Shown here: in pieces, positions 54,366 to 63,451 of the stretch
How the letters are laid out: each line of letters starts with the position of its first letter
Numbering within the stretch: the stretch's first letter is position 1
Assembly: GCF_017745675.1 (NCBI RefSeq)
Contig: NZ_JAFLJM010000013.1
Span: 96,370-160,369 of the forward strand
Length of the DNA: 64,000 bases
From: Alkalihalobacillus sp. BA299
Lineage (GTDB): Bacteria; Bacillota; Bacilli; Bacillales; Bacillaceae_F
Direction: 5' to 3'
Position numbers and translations under genes: made by a program
The notes under the pieces: model-generated
What the model was told of the DNA's origin: nothing
Database searches by the model: none
What the model saw: only the letters and a program-made list of their open reading frames with translations

Positions 54366-55295
54366 ATGAAATTTCCTGAAAAGATTACGTTGAAGGAAGT
54401 AGGACCACGAGACGGTTTGCAAAACGAAAAGACTTTTATTTCAACAGAAGATAAAGTCGAATGGATTAATATGCTATCCGATACAGGGCTTTCTTACGTT
54501 GAAATCACATCTTTCGTTCATCCTAAGTGGATCCCAGCACTTGCAGATGCTGTTGATGTAGCAAAAAAGATCAAGCGCAACAAAGAAATCACATATGCTG
54601 CTCTTGTGCCGAATGAAAAAGGACTATACCGTGCGTTAGAAGCCGATATCGATGAAGTTGCGGTTTTTATGTCCGCAAGTGAAACACATAATCAAAAAAA
54701 TATTAATAAATCCATAGACGATACGTTTAACGTCCTTCGACATGTTGTACACGAAGCTAAAGCGAGTGGAAAAACGACGAGAGGGTATGTTTCGACGGTT
54801 TTTGGTTGTCCGTATGAAAAAGCTGTTTCCATCGATCAAGTCATTAAAATATCTGATAACTTGTTTGAGATGGGAATTGATGAGTTGTCACTAGGTGATA
54901 CGATCGGGGTTGGTAATCCAGCTCAAGTGCAGCGCATTTTAGAAGAGCTTCTCAAAAGATTTCCTGCTAATCAGCTAGCTATGCATTTTCACGATACGAG
55001 AGGTACGGCCATAGCTAATATTTTAGCTTCTTTAGATATGGGGATCACAAAATTCGATTCCGCTGTAGGAGGTTTAGGTGGCTGTCCGTATGCTCCAGGT
55101 GCTTCAGGTAATGTTGCTACAGAAGATTTACTTTACATGCTTAATGAGATGCAGGTTGAGACAGGTATTAATTTAGATCGCCTACTTCAGGCTGCACAGT
55201 GGGTTGAGAAAAAGGTAGGTCGGTCTTTACCAAGTCGAAACCTACAAGTAGCTAAAGCAAGCACCAATCAAGAGTGTAATCGTAAGGGGGACTAA
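54366..55295 (+). CDS. yngG: Hydroxymethylglutaryl-CoA lyase
   Basis: 309-aa TIM-barrel lyase splitting HMG-CoA into acetyl-CoA and acetoacetate, the last step of leucine degradation. Seen: LKEVGPRDGLQNEK with catalytic Arg and metal Asp, VEITSFVHPKWIPALAD, LAMHFHDTRGTAIANI with the metal histidines, and GGLGGCPYAPGASGNVATED with the active-site Cys. The stop is immediately followed by the yngF start, so the two are translationally coupled. AGGAGG upstream. Confidence 0.96.
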   Translation: MKFPEKITLKEVGPRDGLQNEKTFISTEDKVEWINMLSDTGLSYVEITSFVHPKWIPALADAVDVAKKIKRNKEITYAALVPNEKGLYRALEADIDEVAVFMSASETHNQKNINKSIDDTFNVLRHVVHEAKASGKTTRGYVSTVFGCPYEKAVSIDQVIKISDNLFEMGIDELSLGDTIGVGNPAQVQRILEELLKRFPANQLAMHFHDTRGTAIANILASLDMGITKFDSAVGGLGGCPYAPGASGNVATEDLLYMLNEMQVETGINLDRLLQAAQWVEKKVGRSLPSRNLQVAKASTNQECNRKGD

Positions 55296-56081
55296 ATGTT
55301 GGAAAAAAAAGTGTTATTGACGATCGATGATACAGGAATAGCTCAAATTACCCTTGATCGTCCTGAAGCAGCAAATGCTTTATCTCTTCAAATGCTATAT
55401 GAGCTACATGAAGCTATTCAAGAAGTAAAATATAACCCCAAAGTACGTTGTGTTGTCATAAAAGCAACAGGTGAAAAAGTATTTTGTGCTGGAGCTGACC
55501 TTAAAGAACGAGCAGGGATGGACCCCGTTCAAGTGAAAAAAACAGTAGCACTTATCCGAGGAAACATTAATGATATAGAAGCACTCCCGCAACCCGTCAT
55601 TTGTGCATTGAACGGAAGTGCATTTGGTGGAGGACTTGAGCTTGCATTAGCATGCGATATTCGGATTGCTGCTGATCACATTAAACTAGGATTAACAGAA
55701 ACCTCCCTTGCCATCATTCCAGGTGCTGGAGGAACGCAACGTCTCCCAAGGCTGATTGGTAAAGGGAAAGCAAAAGAACTCATCTATACAGCAAAACGGG
55801 TAGATGCTGCTGAAGCTGAAAAAATCGGATTAGTAGAGTATGTTGTTCCATTAGAATACTTAGAACAAAAGGTGAGTGAAATTACTTCACAAATAGCAAA
55901 AAATGGACCCATTGCCTTGCAACAAGCAAAGTACGCAATTGATAAAGGATTAGAAGTCGATTTACAAACTGGTTTAGCAATTGAGCAAAAAGCATATGAA
56001 GTAACGATTCCAACGAAGGATCGCATCGAAGGGTTAACGGCTTTTAAAGAAAAGCGTATACCTAATTATACTGGGGAATAG
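55296..56081 (+). CDS. yngF: Enoyl-CoA hydratase, probable methylglutaconyl-CoA hydratase
   Basis: 261-aa crotonase-fold enzyme, placed by context at 3-methylglutaconyl-CoA to HMG-CoA. Seen: the oxyanion-hole segments VFCAGADLKERAGM and LNGSAFGGGLELALACDIRIA, and the acid/base Glu region LTETSLAIIPGAGGTQRLPRLIG with both catalytic Glu residues of hydratases. Starts on the base after the yngG stop. Crotonase substrates are hard to tell from sequence alone; the operon makes this one likely. Confidence 0.92.
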   Translation: MLEKKVLLTIDDTGIAQITLDRPEAANALSLQMLYELHEAIQEVKYNPKVRCVVIKATGEKVFCAGADLKERAGMDPVQVKKTVALIRGNINDIEALPQPVICALNGSAFGGGLELALACDIRIAADHIKLGLTETSLAIIPGAGGTQRLPRLIGKGKAKELIYTAKRVDAAEAEKIGLVEYVVPLEYLEQKVSEITSQIAKNGPIALQQAKYAIDKGLEVDLQTGLAIEQKAYEVTIPTKDRIEGLTAFKEKRIPNYTGE

Positions 56082-56096
56082 AGGAGGCGACCTAGC

Positions 56097-57626
56097 ATGT
56101 CATTTGAAGAAGAATTGCAAGAACGAATAGAAATAATAAAAAAGGGTGGCGCGGTAAAATATCATGAGAACAATGCGGCAAAAGGAAAGTTATTCGTTCG
56201 GGAAAGACTTGAACTTTTATTTGATGACGGATTAAACATAGAAGATGGATTTTTTGCTAATTGCACGGCTGAAGGACTTCCAGCAGACGGTGTTGTTACT
56301 GGAATAGGTAAGATTAATGGTGAAATGGTTTGTGTAATGGCAAATGACTCAACAATTAAAGTGGGTTCATGGGGATCAAGAACTGTTGAGAAAATCATTC
56401 GTATTCAAGAGACAGCAGAAAAATTAAATGTACCAATGTTATATTTAGTAGACTCCGCAGGGGCCAGGATTACGGATCAAGTCGAAATGTTTCCAGGACG
56501 GCGTGGAGCTGGAAGAATATTTTACAATCAAGTTAAGCTTTCAGGACGGGTTCCCCAAATTTGTTTGTTATTCGGGCCATCAGCTGCAGGTGGAGCATAT
56601 ATTCCTGCATTTTGCGATATCGTAATTATGGTCGATGGTAACGCTTCAATGTATCTAGGATCTCCGCGGATGGCTGAAATGGTGATTGGTGAAAAAGTAA
56701 CATTAGAGGAAATGGGTGGTGCGAAAATGCACTGCTCGGTATCTGGTTGCGGCGACATTTTAGCGAAAACGGAACAAGTAGCGATTGAAATGGCAAGACA
56801 ATATTTATCTTATTTCCCTGCTAACTTTGGTGAAGATGCACCAGTTAAAGAACCAGTGCCTCCAAAAGCTTTTGATAAAACGTTAGAGGAAATTATCCCG
56901 CAAAATCAAAATGCGCCATTTAATATGCATGATCTAATTCAGCGTATTATTGATGAAGGTACGTTTTTTGAAATTAAAAAATTGTTTGCTCAAGAGTTGA
57001 TCACTGGGTTAGCTAGAATAAATGGTCAGCCGGTAGGAATTATTGCAAACCAGCCAAGAATGAAGGGTGGAGTGCTTTTTCACGATTCAGCGGATAAAGC
57101 AGCTAAGTTTATTAACCTATGTGATGCTTATAATATTCCGTTACTATTCTTAGCAGATATTCCTGGATTTATGATTGGTACGAAAGTAGAACGTGCTGGA
57201 ATTATTCGCCATGGGGCAAAAATGATTTCAGCGATGAGTGAAGCAACGGTACCGAAGATTTCAATTATTGTCCGAAAGGCTTATGGAGCTGGGTTATATG
57301 CGATGGCTGGTCCAGCATTTGAACCAGATTGCTGCTTAGCACTTCCGAATGCTCAAATAGCAGTAATGGGTCCTGAAGCTGCTGTAAACGCGGTTTATGC
57401 AAATAAAATTGCAGAGCTTTCAGAAGAAGAACGTCCTGATTTTGTCGCTAAAAAGCGTGAAGAGTATAAAGAAAATATTGATATTTACCGATTGGCTTCT
57501 GAAATGGTCATTGATGGTATTGTGCCAGCTAACTCATTACGAGCTGAGTTATCGCAGCGATTTGAAGCTTATATGACTAAATACGTAGTATTCACTCACC
57601 GTAAACATCCTGTATATCCAGTATAA
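56097..57626 (+). CDS. yngE: Carboxyltransferase subunit of methylcrotonyl-CoA carboxylase
   Basis: 509-aa acyl-CoA carboxyltransferase that moves CO2 from carboxybiotin to the acyl-CoA. Two crotonase-like halves are visible. The first has LVDSAGARITDQVEMFPGRRGAGRIFYNQ and GPSAAGGAYIPAFCD; the second has FLADIPGFMIGTKVERAGIIRHGAKM and KAYGAGLYAMAG. From context the substrate is methylcrotonyl-CoA, though propionyl-CoA carboxylase beta subunits are close relatives. GAGGAGG before the ATG. A long perfect-looking hairpin follows. Confidence 0.93.
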   Translation: MSFEEELQERIEIIKKGGAVKYHENNAAKGKLFVRERLELLFDDGLNIEDGFFANCTAEGLPADGVVTGIGKINGEMVCVMANDSTIKVGSWGSRTVEKIIRIQETAEKLNVPMLYLVDSAGARITDQVEMFPGRRGAGRIFYNQVKLSGRVPQICLLFGPSAAGGAYIPAFCDIVIMVDGNASMYLGSPRMAEMVIGEKVTLEEMGGAKMHCSVSGCGDILAKTEQVAIEMARQYLSYFPANFGEDAPVKEPVPPKAFDKTLEEIIPQNQNAPFNMHDLIQRIIDEGTFFEIKKLFAQELITGLARINGQPVGIIANQPRMKGGVLFHDSADKAAKFINLCDAYNIPLLFLADIPGFMIGTKVERAGIIRHGAKMISAMSEATVPKISIIVRKAYGAGLYAMAGPAFEPDCCLALPNAQIAVMGPEAAVNAVYANKIAELSEEERPDFVAKKREEYKENIDIYRLASEMVIDGIVPANSLRAELSQRFEAYMTKYVVFTHRKHPVYPV

Positions 57627-57633
57627 AAAATGA

Positions 57634-57677
57634 TGCCAGGCACCTTCAACACTTTAATGTAGTGAAGGTGTCTGGCA
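57634..57677 (+). repeat. Hairpin with TGCCAGGCACC motif after yngE
   Basis: TGCCAGGCACCTTCA pairs with TGAAGGTGTCTGGCA (one G-T) around a 14-base loop. There is no T-run. From memory, such GGTGCCTGGCACC-like palindromes recur between genes in Bacillaceae, so I class it as a dispersed repeat that may also attenuate transcription. Confidence 0.6.
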
Positions 57678-57718
57678 CTTCCAAGTATTTAGTAAATAAT
57701 ATCAAAGGAGGATTTCAC

Positions 57719-59659
57719 ATGAGTGTAGCTTGGAAACCGTCAGAAGAAATGATGAAGTCAACTCGTCTTTACCAATGGATGGAGCAATTAGGTTATACAG
57801 ATTATGAAGCTTTTCTGAGCGCTTCTACTAATGATATTGCTTGGTTTTGGAAAGAAGCAGAAAAAGCGTTAAATATTGATTGGTATGAGCCTTATAAGGA
57901 AACGCTAAACCTTGAGAATGGTATTAAATGGCCAAATTGGTTTGTTGGCGGAAGGCTAAATACTGCCTACAATACAGTTGAAGCTTGGGCTGAAAAAGAA
58001 GAAACAACCGATTCTAAAGCAATCGTATGGGAAAGTGAAGATGGAGTTGTTCAAACGTATACCTATGCCGAATTAAAAGAAGCTATTGCTCGAGTTGCGA
58101 ATGGGTTTAAAAAGCAAGGTTTAAAAAAAGGGGATGTTATTGCTATTTATATGCCGATGCTACCAGAAACGGTAATTGCGATGATGGCAGCAGTAAAAAT
58201 TGGGGCCATTTATTCTCCGATTTTCTCAGGATATGGTACTGAAGCGGTAGCAACACGATTAAATGCAGCTGAAGCTAAAATGATTGTAACAGCTGACGGC
58301 TTTTTACGGAGAGGTCGTCCGGTTGCGATGAAAGAAGAAGCGGATCGAGCAGTTGAAAAGTCTCCATCAATTGATAAAGTCATCGTTTTTCGCCGTCTAG
58401 AAAGAGAAATTCCTTGGAATAAAACAAAAGATGTAGATTGGAAAGATATATTGAAAGAGCAACCGTTAAATGAGACTCTTTCAATGGATAGTGCCGATCC
58501 ACTAATGCTTATTTATACTTCTGGAACGACAGGCCGTCCTAAAGGGGCAGTACATACACATGCTGGCTTTCCAATTAAAGCCGCTTTTGATGCTGGTATT
58601 GGAATGGATGTCAAAAAAGGAGACACATTATTTTGGTTCACAGATATGGGCTGGATGATGGGACCCTTTTTAGTCTATGGTGGATTAATGAACGGAGCAA
58701 CAATTCTTCTCTACGAGGGAACACCTGATTTCCCGAAGCCAGACCGCTTATGGGAAGTAGTTGCAAAGCATCAAGTCACCCATTTAGGGATATCCCCTAC
58801 ATTGATTCGTTCAATGATGAAGCATGGGGAAGAGTGGCCGAAAAAACATGATTTAAGTAATTTACGTGTTATAGCTTCTACCGGTGAACCGTGGAACCCT
58901 GAGCCATGGTTATGGCTCTTCGAAAAAGTAGGGGATTCAAAAATACCTATTTTTAATTATTCTGGAGGAACAGAAATTTCTGGTGGTATTTTAGGGAATG
59001 TTTTAGTTCGTGCGATTGGTCCAATCACATTTAATTCTCCTCTTCCAGGCATGGATGTAGATGTTTTTAATGAAAATGGAACCCCTGTTTTAAATGAAGT
59101 GGGGGAACTCGTAATTAAACAACCGTGGGTAGGAATGACTAAAGGTTTTTGGAAAGAGCCAGAACGTTATGAAGAAGCGTATTGGAGCAGGTGGAAGGAC
59201 GTTTGGGTTCATGGTGATTGGGTAATCAAGGACACTGAAGGTTATTGGACCATTACTGGGCGATCTGATGATATTTTAAATGTTGCTGGAAAACGTCTAG
59301 GTCCAGCAGAAATTGAGTCAGTACTAGTGGAGCACCCGAATGTCGTAGAAGCAGGAACTATTGGTGTTCCGGATGATATCAAGGGAGAAGTTGCTGTTTG
59401 TTTTGTTGTGTTAAATAAAGAAGAAAAACAAGTAGACCAATTAAAAGCTGAGCTATTTCAACTCGTTGCTGATAAGATGGGAAAAGCCTTAAAACCGCAA
59501 GAAATTTATTTTGTAAAAGATTTACCGAAGACAAGAAACGCAAAGGTAATGCGCAGAGCCATAAAAGCAGCTTATTTAAACAAAGATGCAGGGGATCTTT
59601 CGTCTCTTGAAAATCCACAAGCTCTTACGGAAATAAATGAATTAAGGAAAAAGGCTTAA
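57719..59659 (+). CDS. AMP-forming acyl-CoA synthetase of the acetyl/acetoacetyl-CoA type
   Basis: 646-aa ligase resembling AcsA. Seen: WPNWFVGGRLNTAYNTVEAW near the N-terminus, the P-loop IYTSGTTGRPKGAVHTHAG, STGEPWNPEPW, the hinge GRSDDILNVAGKRLGPAEIES, and PKTRNAKVMRR, whose Lys is the catalytic and acetylation-controlled residue. Behind HMG-CoA lyase it may activate acetoacetate or acetate, but a branched acid is also possible. ATG 57719 follows AAAGGAGG; the frame extends upstream into the hairpin. Confidence 0.9.
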   Translation: MSVAWKPSEEMMKSTRLYQWMEQLGYTDYEAFLSASTNDIAWFWKEAEKALNIDWYEPYKETLNLENGIKWPNWFVGGRLNTAYNTVEAWAEKEETTDSKAIVWESEDGVVQTYTYAELKEAIARVANGFKKQGLKKGDVIAIYMPMLPETVIAMMAAVKIGAIYSPIFSGYGTEAVATRLNAAEAKMIVTADGFLRRGRPVAMKEEADRAVEKSPSIDKVIVFRRLEREIPWNKTKDVDWKDILKEQPLNETLSMDSADPLMLIYTSGTTGRPKGAVHTHAGFPIKAAFDAGIGMDVKKGDTLFWFTDMGWMMGPFLVYGGLMNGATILLYEGTPDFPKPDRLWEVVAKHQVTHLGISPTLIRSMMKHGEEWPKKHDLSNLRVIASTGEPWNPEPWLWLFEKVGDSKIPIFNYSGGTEISGGILGNVLVRAIGPITFNSPLPGMDVDVFNENGTPVLNEVGELVIKQPWVGMTKGFWKEPERYEEAYWSRWKDVWVHGDWVIKDTEGYWTITGRSDDILNVAGKRLGPAEIESVLVEHPNVVEAGTIGVPDDIKGEVAVCFVVLNKEEKQVDQLKAELFQLVADKMGKALKPQEIYFVKDLPKTRNAKVMRRAIKAAYLNKDAGDLSSLENPQALTEINELRKKA

Positions 59660-59732
59660 AACCTTATTTTTATCGAGTAGTTTTTATTCATTTTTTACAA
59701 AAAATTTACCTAAAATTACTAATAAAGATTGG

Positions 59733-59762
59733 TACATAGACTTGTCCAATTGAAACATACTA
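59733..59762 (+). promoter_or_regulatory. Sigma-G-like forespore promoter of the SASP gene
   Basis: TACATA (59733-59738), a 17-base spacer, and CATACTA (59756-59762), the usual sigma-G/sigma-F -10. It lies 27 bases before the ATG of a SASP, which is exactly the class of gene such promoters drive. Confidence 0.75.
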
Positions 59763-59788
59763 TGCTTACAAAGAGGAGGTGAACACAA

Positions 59789-60001
59789 ATGCCAACAAAC
59801 AGAAGCAACAACTCAAATCAACTAGTAGTTCCTGGTGTACAACAAGCGCTAGACCAAATGAAGTATGAGATTGCTCAAGAGTTTGGTGTTCAACTTGGTC
59901 CTGATGCTACTTCTCGTGCAAACGGTTCAGTAGGTGGCGAAATTACAAAACGTTTAGTTCAAATGGCTGAACAACAAATGAGTGGTTTTCAACAACAATA
60001 A
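59789..60001 (+). CDS. Alpha/beta-type small acid-soluble spore protein (SASP)
   Basis: 70-aa forespore DNA-binding protein that protects spore DNA from UV and heat. Seen: [26 protein letters not shown], which includes the GPR protease site around KYEIAQEFG, and the second conserved block [38 protein letters not shown] precedes the ATG. Preceded by a sigma-G-like promoter and followed by a hairpin terminator. This gene is firm evidence for an endospore former. Confidence 0.96.
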   Translation: MPTNRSNNSNQLVVPGVQQALDQMKYEIAQEFGVQLGPDATSRANGSVGGEITKRLVQMAEQQMSGFQQQ

Positions 60002-60015
60002 TATATTTGGCTAAG

Positions 60016-60045
60016 GAAGAGGTGGATATCCATCTCTTCTTTTTA
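60016..60045 (+). terminator. Terminator of the SASP gene
   Basis: GAAGAGGTGGATATCCATCTCTTC is self-complementary with one G-T; it is followed by TTTTTAAG. Confidence 0.8.
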
Positions 60046-60074
60046 AGAAGACAAAAAAGTATAACTTTTCAGAT

Positions 60075-60227
60075 GATGTCTAGCTACAGCGCCCACCGAC
60101 TAGCGAGACTTCCTTCACCTCCGTACGATAAGTCAACATCGCCTCACTAACGTTCAACGTGTTTCCTTTATCTCCTGCGGTTCAGTCCAGTCCTTACGTC
60201 GGTAAACGGGCGCTTGCGCTTTTCTTA
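60075..60227 (+). repeat. Structured repeat family 2, copy 2 (unit B type)
   Basis: Begins GATGTCTAGCTACAGCGCCC and ends ACGGGCGCTTGCGCTTTTC; AGCGCCC/GGGCGCT closes the structure. It shares CACCGACTAG, GTACGATAAGTCAACATCG and the block CGTGTTTCCTTTATCTC with the copy at 63887, and the last block with 42495-42604. GC-richer than neighbours; no ORF. Confidence 0.85.
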
Positions 60228-60261
60228 GAAAAACGACACACACTCTTAAGGAGCTAATGAA

Positions 60262-60510
60262 ATGGATCACATTTGCCCTATTTGTAATGGATTGGAAGTA
60301 ATTAGAGCAGCTTGTGAACGTTGTGGATGTTCTTTAGAAGATAAAGGTAGGTTAATGGATTACTTTGATGATTATAGTGCTTATGAAGATATTGACGGTA
60401 TGAAAAAAGAAGACGGAATTTCAAATGACTATAAAAACAATCAATGTCCACACACTTTAACTTGTCCAAACTGTGGCTCAAACTCAATTATGCTTGTGGG
60501 TGAATGGTAA
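60262..60510 (+). CDS. Small zinc-ribbon protein of unknown function
   Basis: 82 aa with three Cys pairs: CPIC (residues 5-8), CERCGC (18-23) and CPNCGS (69-74), plus CPH at 62-64. It could hold one or two zinc ions. The middle is acidic and aromatic (GRLMDYFDDYSAYEDIDGMK). I recognise this as a recurrent small Bacillaceae protein but know no function. AAGGAG precedes the ATG by 8 bases. It stands alone between repeat family 2 copy 2 and the msmX terminator. Confidence 0.75.
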   Translation: MDHICPICNGLEVIRAACERCGCSLEDKGRLMDYFDDYSAYEDIDGMKKEDGISNDYKNNQCPHTLTCPNCGSNSIMLVGEW

Positions 60511-60658
60511 CAAAGTGAGGTTGACTAATAAGTGTTCCTAGCTCATTGTACTATTAGCACTTTTAGTTCTCTTATTTTAACTTATGGATCAGCATTAACT
60601 TTCCTTGGTAATACGTTGATATTCAATAATAAAACATGAAATGATAGGAATGGGAATT

Positions 60659-60699
60659 GAAAAAGCACACGAACATAAAAGTAGTTGGTGTGCTTTTTC
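60659..60699. terminator. Bidirectional terminator between the zinc-ribbon gene and msmX
   Basis: GAAAAAGCACAC pairs perfectly with GTGTGCTTTTTC around a 17-base loop, with suitable tracts in both directions. Confidence 0.83.
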
Positions 60700-60730
60700 G
60701 TGTTTTAATTTTAACGTTTACCTGCCAATT

Positions 60731-61828
60731 TTAGTGGATGCGTTGTTCTGTTTCAGGGTTAAAAAAGTGAACTTTATTCATATCGAATGCGACATCAATG
60801 TTTTGTCCACTTTGAATATCAGTACGTGAATCGATACGGGCAACAACATCTTGATCACCTAGCTTGGAATATAAAATAGTTTCAGCTCCAAGTAGCTCGG
60901 CAACATCAATTTTAACTGTTACTTTTGATTCCGGTGATGATTCGATAAAAAGAAGTTCATCATGAATATCTTCTGGACGAATTCCTAAAATAACATCTTT
61001 ATTGATAAATCCTTGATCTTTTAATGTTTTTAATTTCCCTTGAGGAATACGAACAGATATGTCATTTAGTTTGAAAAATTCACCTTCGATACGACCACTA
61101 ATAAAGTTCATAGCAGGTGATCCAATAAAGCCGCCAACAAAAATATTTTCAGGGTTGTCATATACTTCTTTTGGTGTTCCAACTTGTTGAATAACACCAT
61201 CCTTCATAATAACGATTCGTGTAGCCATCGTCATTGCTTCGGTTTGGTCATGTGTAACATAAATCGTAGTTGTTTGTAAACGTTGGTGAAGCTTAGTTAT
61301 TTCTGCACGCATTTGTACACGAAGTTTTGCATCTAAATTCGATAATGGCTCATCCATTAAGAATACTTGTGGATCACGTACGATAGCACGACCAAGGGCA
61401 ACACGTTGACGTTGTCCACCTGACATAGCCTTCGGTTTACGATCAAGCATTTCTTCTAAACCTAGAATTTTAGCTGCTTCCTTTACACGACGGTCAATCT
61501 CGTCTTTTTTAAATTTACGTAATTTCAAACCGAATGCCATATTATCATAAACATTCATGTGAGGATATAGTGCATAGTTTTGGAATACCATTGCGATGTC
61601 GCGATCTTTTGGTGCTACATCATTCATACGTTTTTCGCCAATAAAAAGATCACCTTTTGAGATGTCTTCTAGTCCTGCGATCATCCGTAAAGTTGTTGAT
61701 TTACCACAACCAGATGGACCAACAAATACGATGAATTCTTTATCTTTAATATCTAAGTTAAAATCTGTTACGGCAGTTACATCACCATCATAAATTTTAT
61801 ACACATGATCTAATTTAATTTCAGCCAT
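60731..61828 (-). CDS. msmX: Multi-sugar ABC importer ATPase (MsmX/UgpC type)
   Basis: 365-aa ATPase shared by several CUT1 sugar importers. Seen: Walker [10 protein letters not shown] near residues 37-45, signature [16 protein letters not shown], Walker [18 protein letters not shown]-loop VTHDQTEAM, and a C-terminal regulatory OB-like domain ([22 protein letters not shown]). The length equals that of B. subtilis MsmX, which energises maltodextrin and other permeases encoded elsewhere. No permease genes adjoin it here, as expected. GGAGGG before the ATG. Confidence 0.95.
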   Translation of the reverse strand: MAEIKLDHVYKIYDGDVTAVTDFNLDIKDKEFIVFVGPSGCGKSTTLRMIAGLEDISKGDLFIGEKRMNDVAPKDRDIAMVFQNYALYPHMNVYDNMAFGLKLRKFKKDEIDRRVKEAAKILGLEEMLDRKPKAMSGGQRQRVALGRAIVRDPQVFLMDEPLSNLDAKLRVQMRAEITKLHQRLQTTTIYVTHDQTEAMTMATRIVIMKDGVIQQVGTPKEVYDNPENIFVGGFIGSPAMNFISGRIEGEFFKLNDISVRIPQGKLKTLKDQGFINKDVILGIRPEDIHDELLFIESSPESKVTVKIDVAELLGAETILYSKLGDQDVVARIDSRTDIQSGQNIDVAFDMNKVHFFNPETEQRIH

Positions 61829-61915
61829 TTTTTATTCCCTCCAAGTTCTTATTAAGTAAGTTAATTGTAACCCCTTTCATTAGGACGAACAATTGGCAGC
61901 GTGAACAAAAAAATA

Positions 61916-61953
61916 AACTCTCTATTGTGCAAGGTGCACCAATTAGAGAGTTT
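61916..61953 (-). terminator. Terminator of the PucR-like gene
   Basis: On the minus strand AAACTCTCTA and TAGAGAGTTT pair, with an inner GGTGCA/TGCAC stem. It lies between the regulator and msmX, so the two genes are probably separate units. Confidence 0.78.
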
Positions 61954-62839
61954 GATAAATAAGAAGTGCAAGGTAAACCGATACTGCTTGGTCAAAATGT
62001 TTAATGTCGATTCCTGTTTTTTCAATAAATTTATCAATTCGATATTGTAGTGTATTTCGATGCATAAATAATTCTTTCGCGGCAAGAGAAGTGTTCAAGT
62101 TATTTTTAAAATAAACTTGAATCGTTTTAATTAGTTCTTTATCTAACTTCACTTCCTTTATTAGATGACTCGAAATCTTTCTTAGGTCTTCTAAAGGGAC
62201 ATGTTGGAGGAGCATATATGGTGTTGCTTCATAGTAATAGATGACTTGGTTTGATGTTGATAAGCTTTTAATTACAGCGAAACATTGATCTTCCCAAGCA
62301 TATTGTTCTCTTGCTGTTGTAATGCTTGCAAGCTTTGATCCTATAAAAAAATGGATGTTAATAAAAAAGTCAGAGGTTAATGCGGCACTTAACTCCTCAA
62401 AATTGTCAGTTTCAATTGGTTGATCATTAAATAATTCTACAATGAGTCCTTCTTCGTTATTTTTCCAGATAATAATGATTTGGTGATCAGAGAAGCTATT
62501 AAAAAAAATATGATTCAATTCTGCGATGTTGTCGATTTCCTGACTCGTATGAAAATGAATAAATCGGAAATGTTTTGAATCAACCAAAGGCTCTTTTTCA
62601 TCCGATGTTGTTAAATAATTCAGCCACTGTTTTTCTTTTACATTCAATTCAACAGGTTGAATTTTTGCTGGCTCTAAGATAATGTCTAACAGTGCAATAT
62701 CATTACTGCTTACTTCGGTCAAATCAATTCCAAATATCTCACCTTGAGGAGTGAGATACCACTTAATATGATTAGGTAAAGAGGATTGGTAGTTTAAGTA
62801 AAAAGCGGATCCAAAACGATGTTCAAGTTCATTAATCAT
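61943..62839 (-). CDS. PucR/CdaR-like transcriptional regulator
   Basis: 298-aa protein with the C-terminal PucR HTH (LNTSLAAKELFMHRNTLQYRIDKFIEKTGIDI). The rest (LNYQSSLPNHIKWYLTPQGEIFGIDLTEV, FFINIHFFIGSKLASI) resembles the CdaR GGDEF-like middle region; no clear N-terminal sensor is visible. It lies upstream of msmX on the same strand, which would suit a sugar-uptake regulator, but the terminator between them weakens that. ATG 62839 follows AAGGGAG. Confidence 0.8.
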   Translation of the reverse strand: MINELEHRFGSAFYLNYQSSLPNHIKWYLTPQGEIFGIDLTEVSSNDIALLDIILEPAKIQPVELNVKEKQWLNYLTTSDEKEPLVDSKHFRFIHFHTSQEIDNIAELNHIFFNSFSDHQIIIIWKNNEEGLIVELFNDQPIETDNFEELSAALTSDFFINIHFFIGSKLASITTAREQYAWEDQCFAVIKSLSTSNQVIYYYEATPYMLLQHVPLEDLRKISSHLIKEVKLDKELIKTIQVYFKNNLNTSLAAKELFMHRNTLQYRIDKFIEKTGIDIKHFDQAVSVYLALLIYQTL

Positions 62840-62887
62840 ATGAATACTCCCTTATTTCTATAAATGACTGTACTATGCTTTATTGTA

Positions 62888-62918
62888 CCAAAAAAAAGAA
62901 AGAGCCGAAGCTCCTTCT
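62888..62918 (-). terminator. Probable terminator of the 65-aa protein gene
   Basis: On the minus strand GGAGCTTCGGCTC (a GAGC/GCTC stem with a UUCG-type loop) is followed by TTTCTTTTTTTT. Confidence 0.7.
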
Positions 62919-62920
62919 CC

Positions 62921-63118
62921 TTATTTCGTTTCTTCAGAATGGTACGGTGGATCTTCTTCAACGAGGTCGCGTGCTTCTTCAATTTCACCCGAATTATAAT
63001 TCATACTGACGGTACCGCCACCGAGTCCTTCGTTAATCATTCGATCGACATCCATAAAGTAATTTGCACGGTCTTCATTAGCATTTTCATATTTATCCTT
63101 ATTTTGATCTTTACTCAA
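62921..63118 (-). CDS. Small hydrophilic Bacillaceae protein, unknown function
   Basis: 65 aa, strongly charged, with no hydrophobic core. Conserved-looking core NYFMDVDRMINEGLGGGTVS, then SGEIEEARDLVEEDPP. I have seen this NEDR-x-x-FMDVDRM-x-NEGLGGG pattern in Bacillus genomes as an uncharacterised small protein, likely spore or stress associated, but cannot name the family. TTG start at 63118, seven bases after AAGGAGGG. Own terminator downstream. Confidence 0.72.
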   Translation of the reverse strand: MSKDQNKDKYENANEDRANYFMDVDRMINEGLGGGTVSMNYNSGEIEEARDLVEEDPPYHSEETK

Positions 63119-63210
63119 CTTTTATCCCTCCTTTAGTATTAACTTTTGAAGTTTCTATTAAGGTTATTCATTCTCTAAAACCTTTTGGAGTGAAAAAGAT
63201 AATAAACGTC

Positions 63211-63251
63211 AAAAATCGCATTGGAAGTTGAAATCCAATGCGATTTTTTTG
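63211..63251. terminator. Strong bidirectional hairpin
   Basis: AAAATCGCATTGGA pairs perfectly with TCCAATGCGATTTT around AGTTGAAA, with A and T tracts on both sides. It lies upstream of the 65-aa gene and beyond repeat family 2 copy 3. Confidence 0.82.
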
Positions 63252-63277
63252 AAGAATAAGATAGTTTAAATTTCGAG

Positions 63278-63404
63278 GATGTCTAGCTTCAGGTGTCATC
63301 GGCTCGAGGTCGCTTCGGTCCATCAAGCGTGTCTAAAAGTCAAGACACTAATTGCTGACCCTCCAGCGCTTGTCGCCGATAAGCAGACACCTTGCGCTTT
63401 TCTT
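63278..63404 (+). repeat. Structured repeat family 2, copy 3 (unit A type)
   Basis: Begins GATGTCTAGCTTCAGGTGTC and ends ACACCTTGCGCTTTTCTTG. Arms AGGTGTC/GACACCT, ATCGGC/GCCGAT and GTGTCT/AGACAC are intact. It shares the left flank AATTTCGAGGATGTC with the AATTTAGAGGATGTC at 42363-42377, so the duplicated unit may extend further left. Confidence 0.85.
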
Positions 63405-63451
63405 GATGTTCATATAATTTTTCTTTTTAAATTAACGGTTAATTGACTAGG

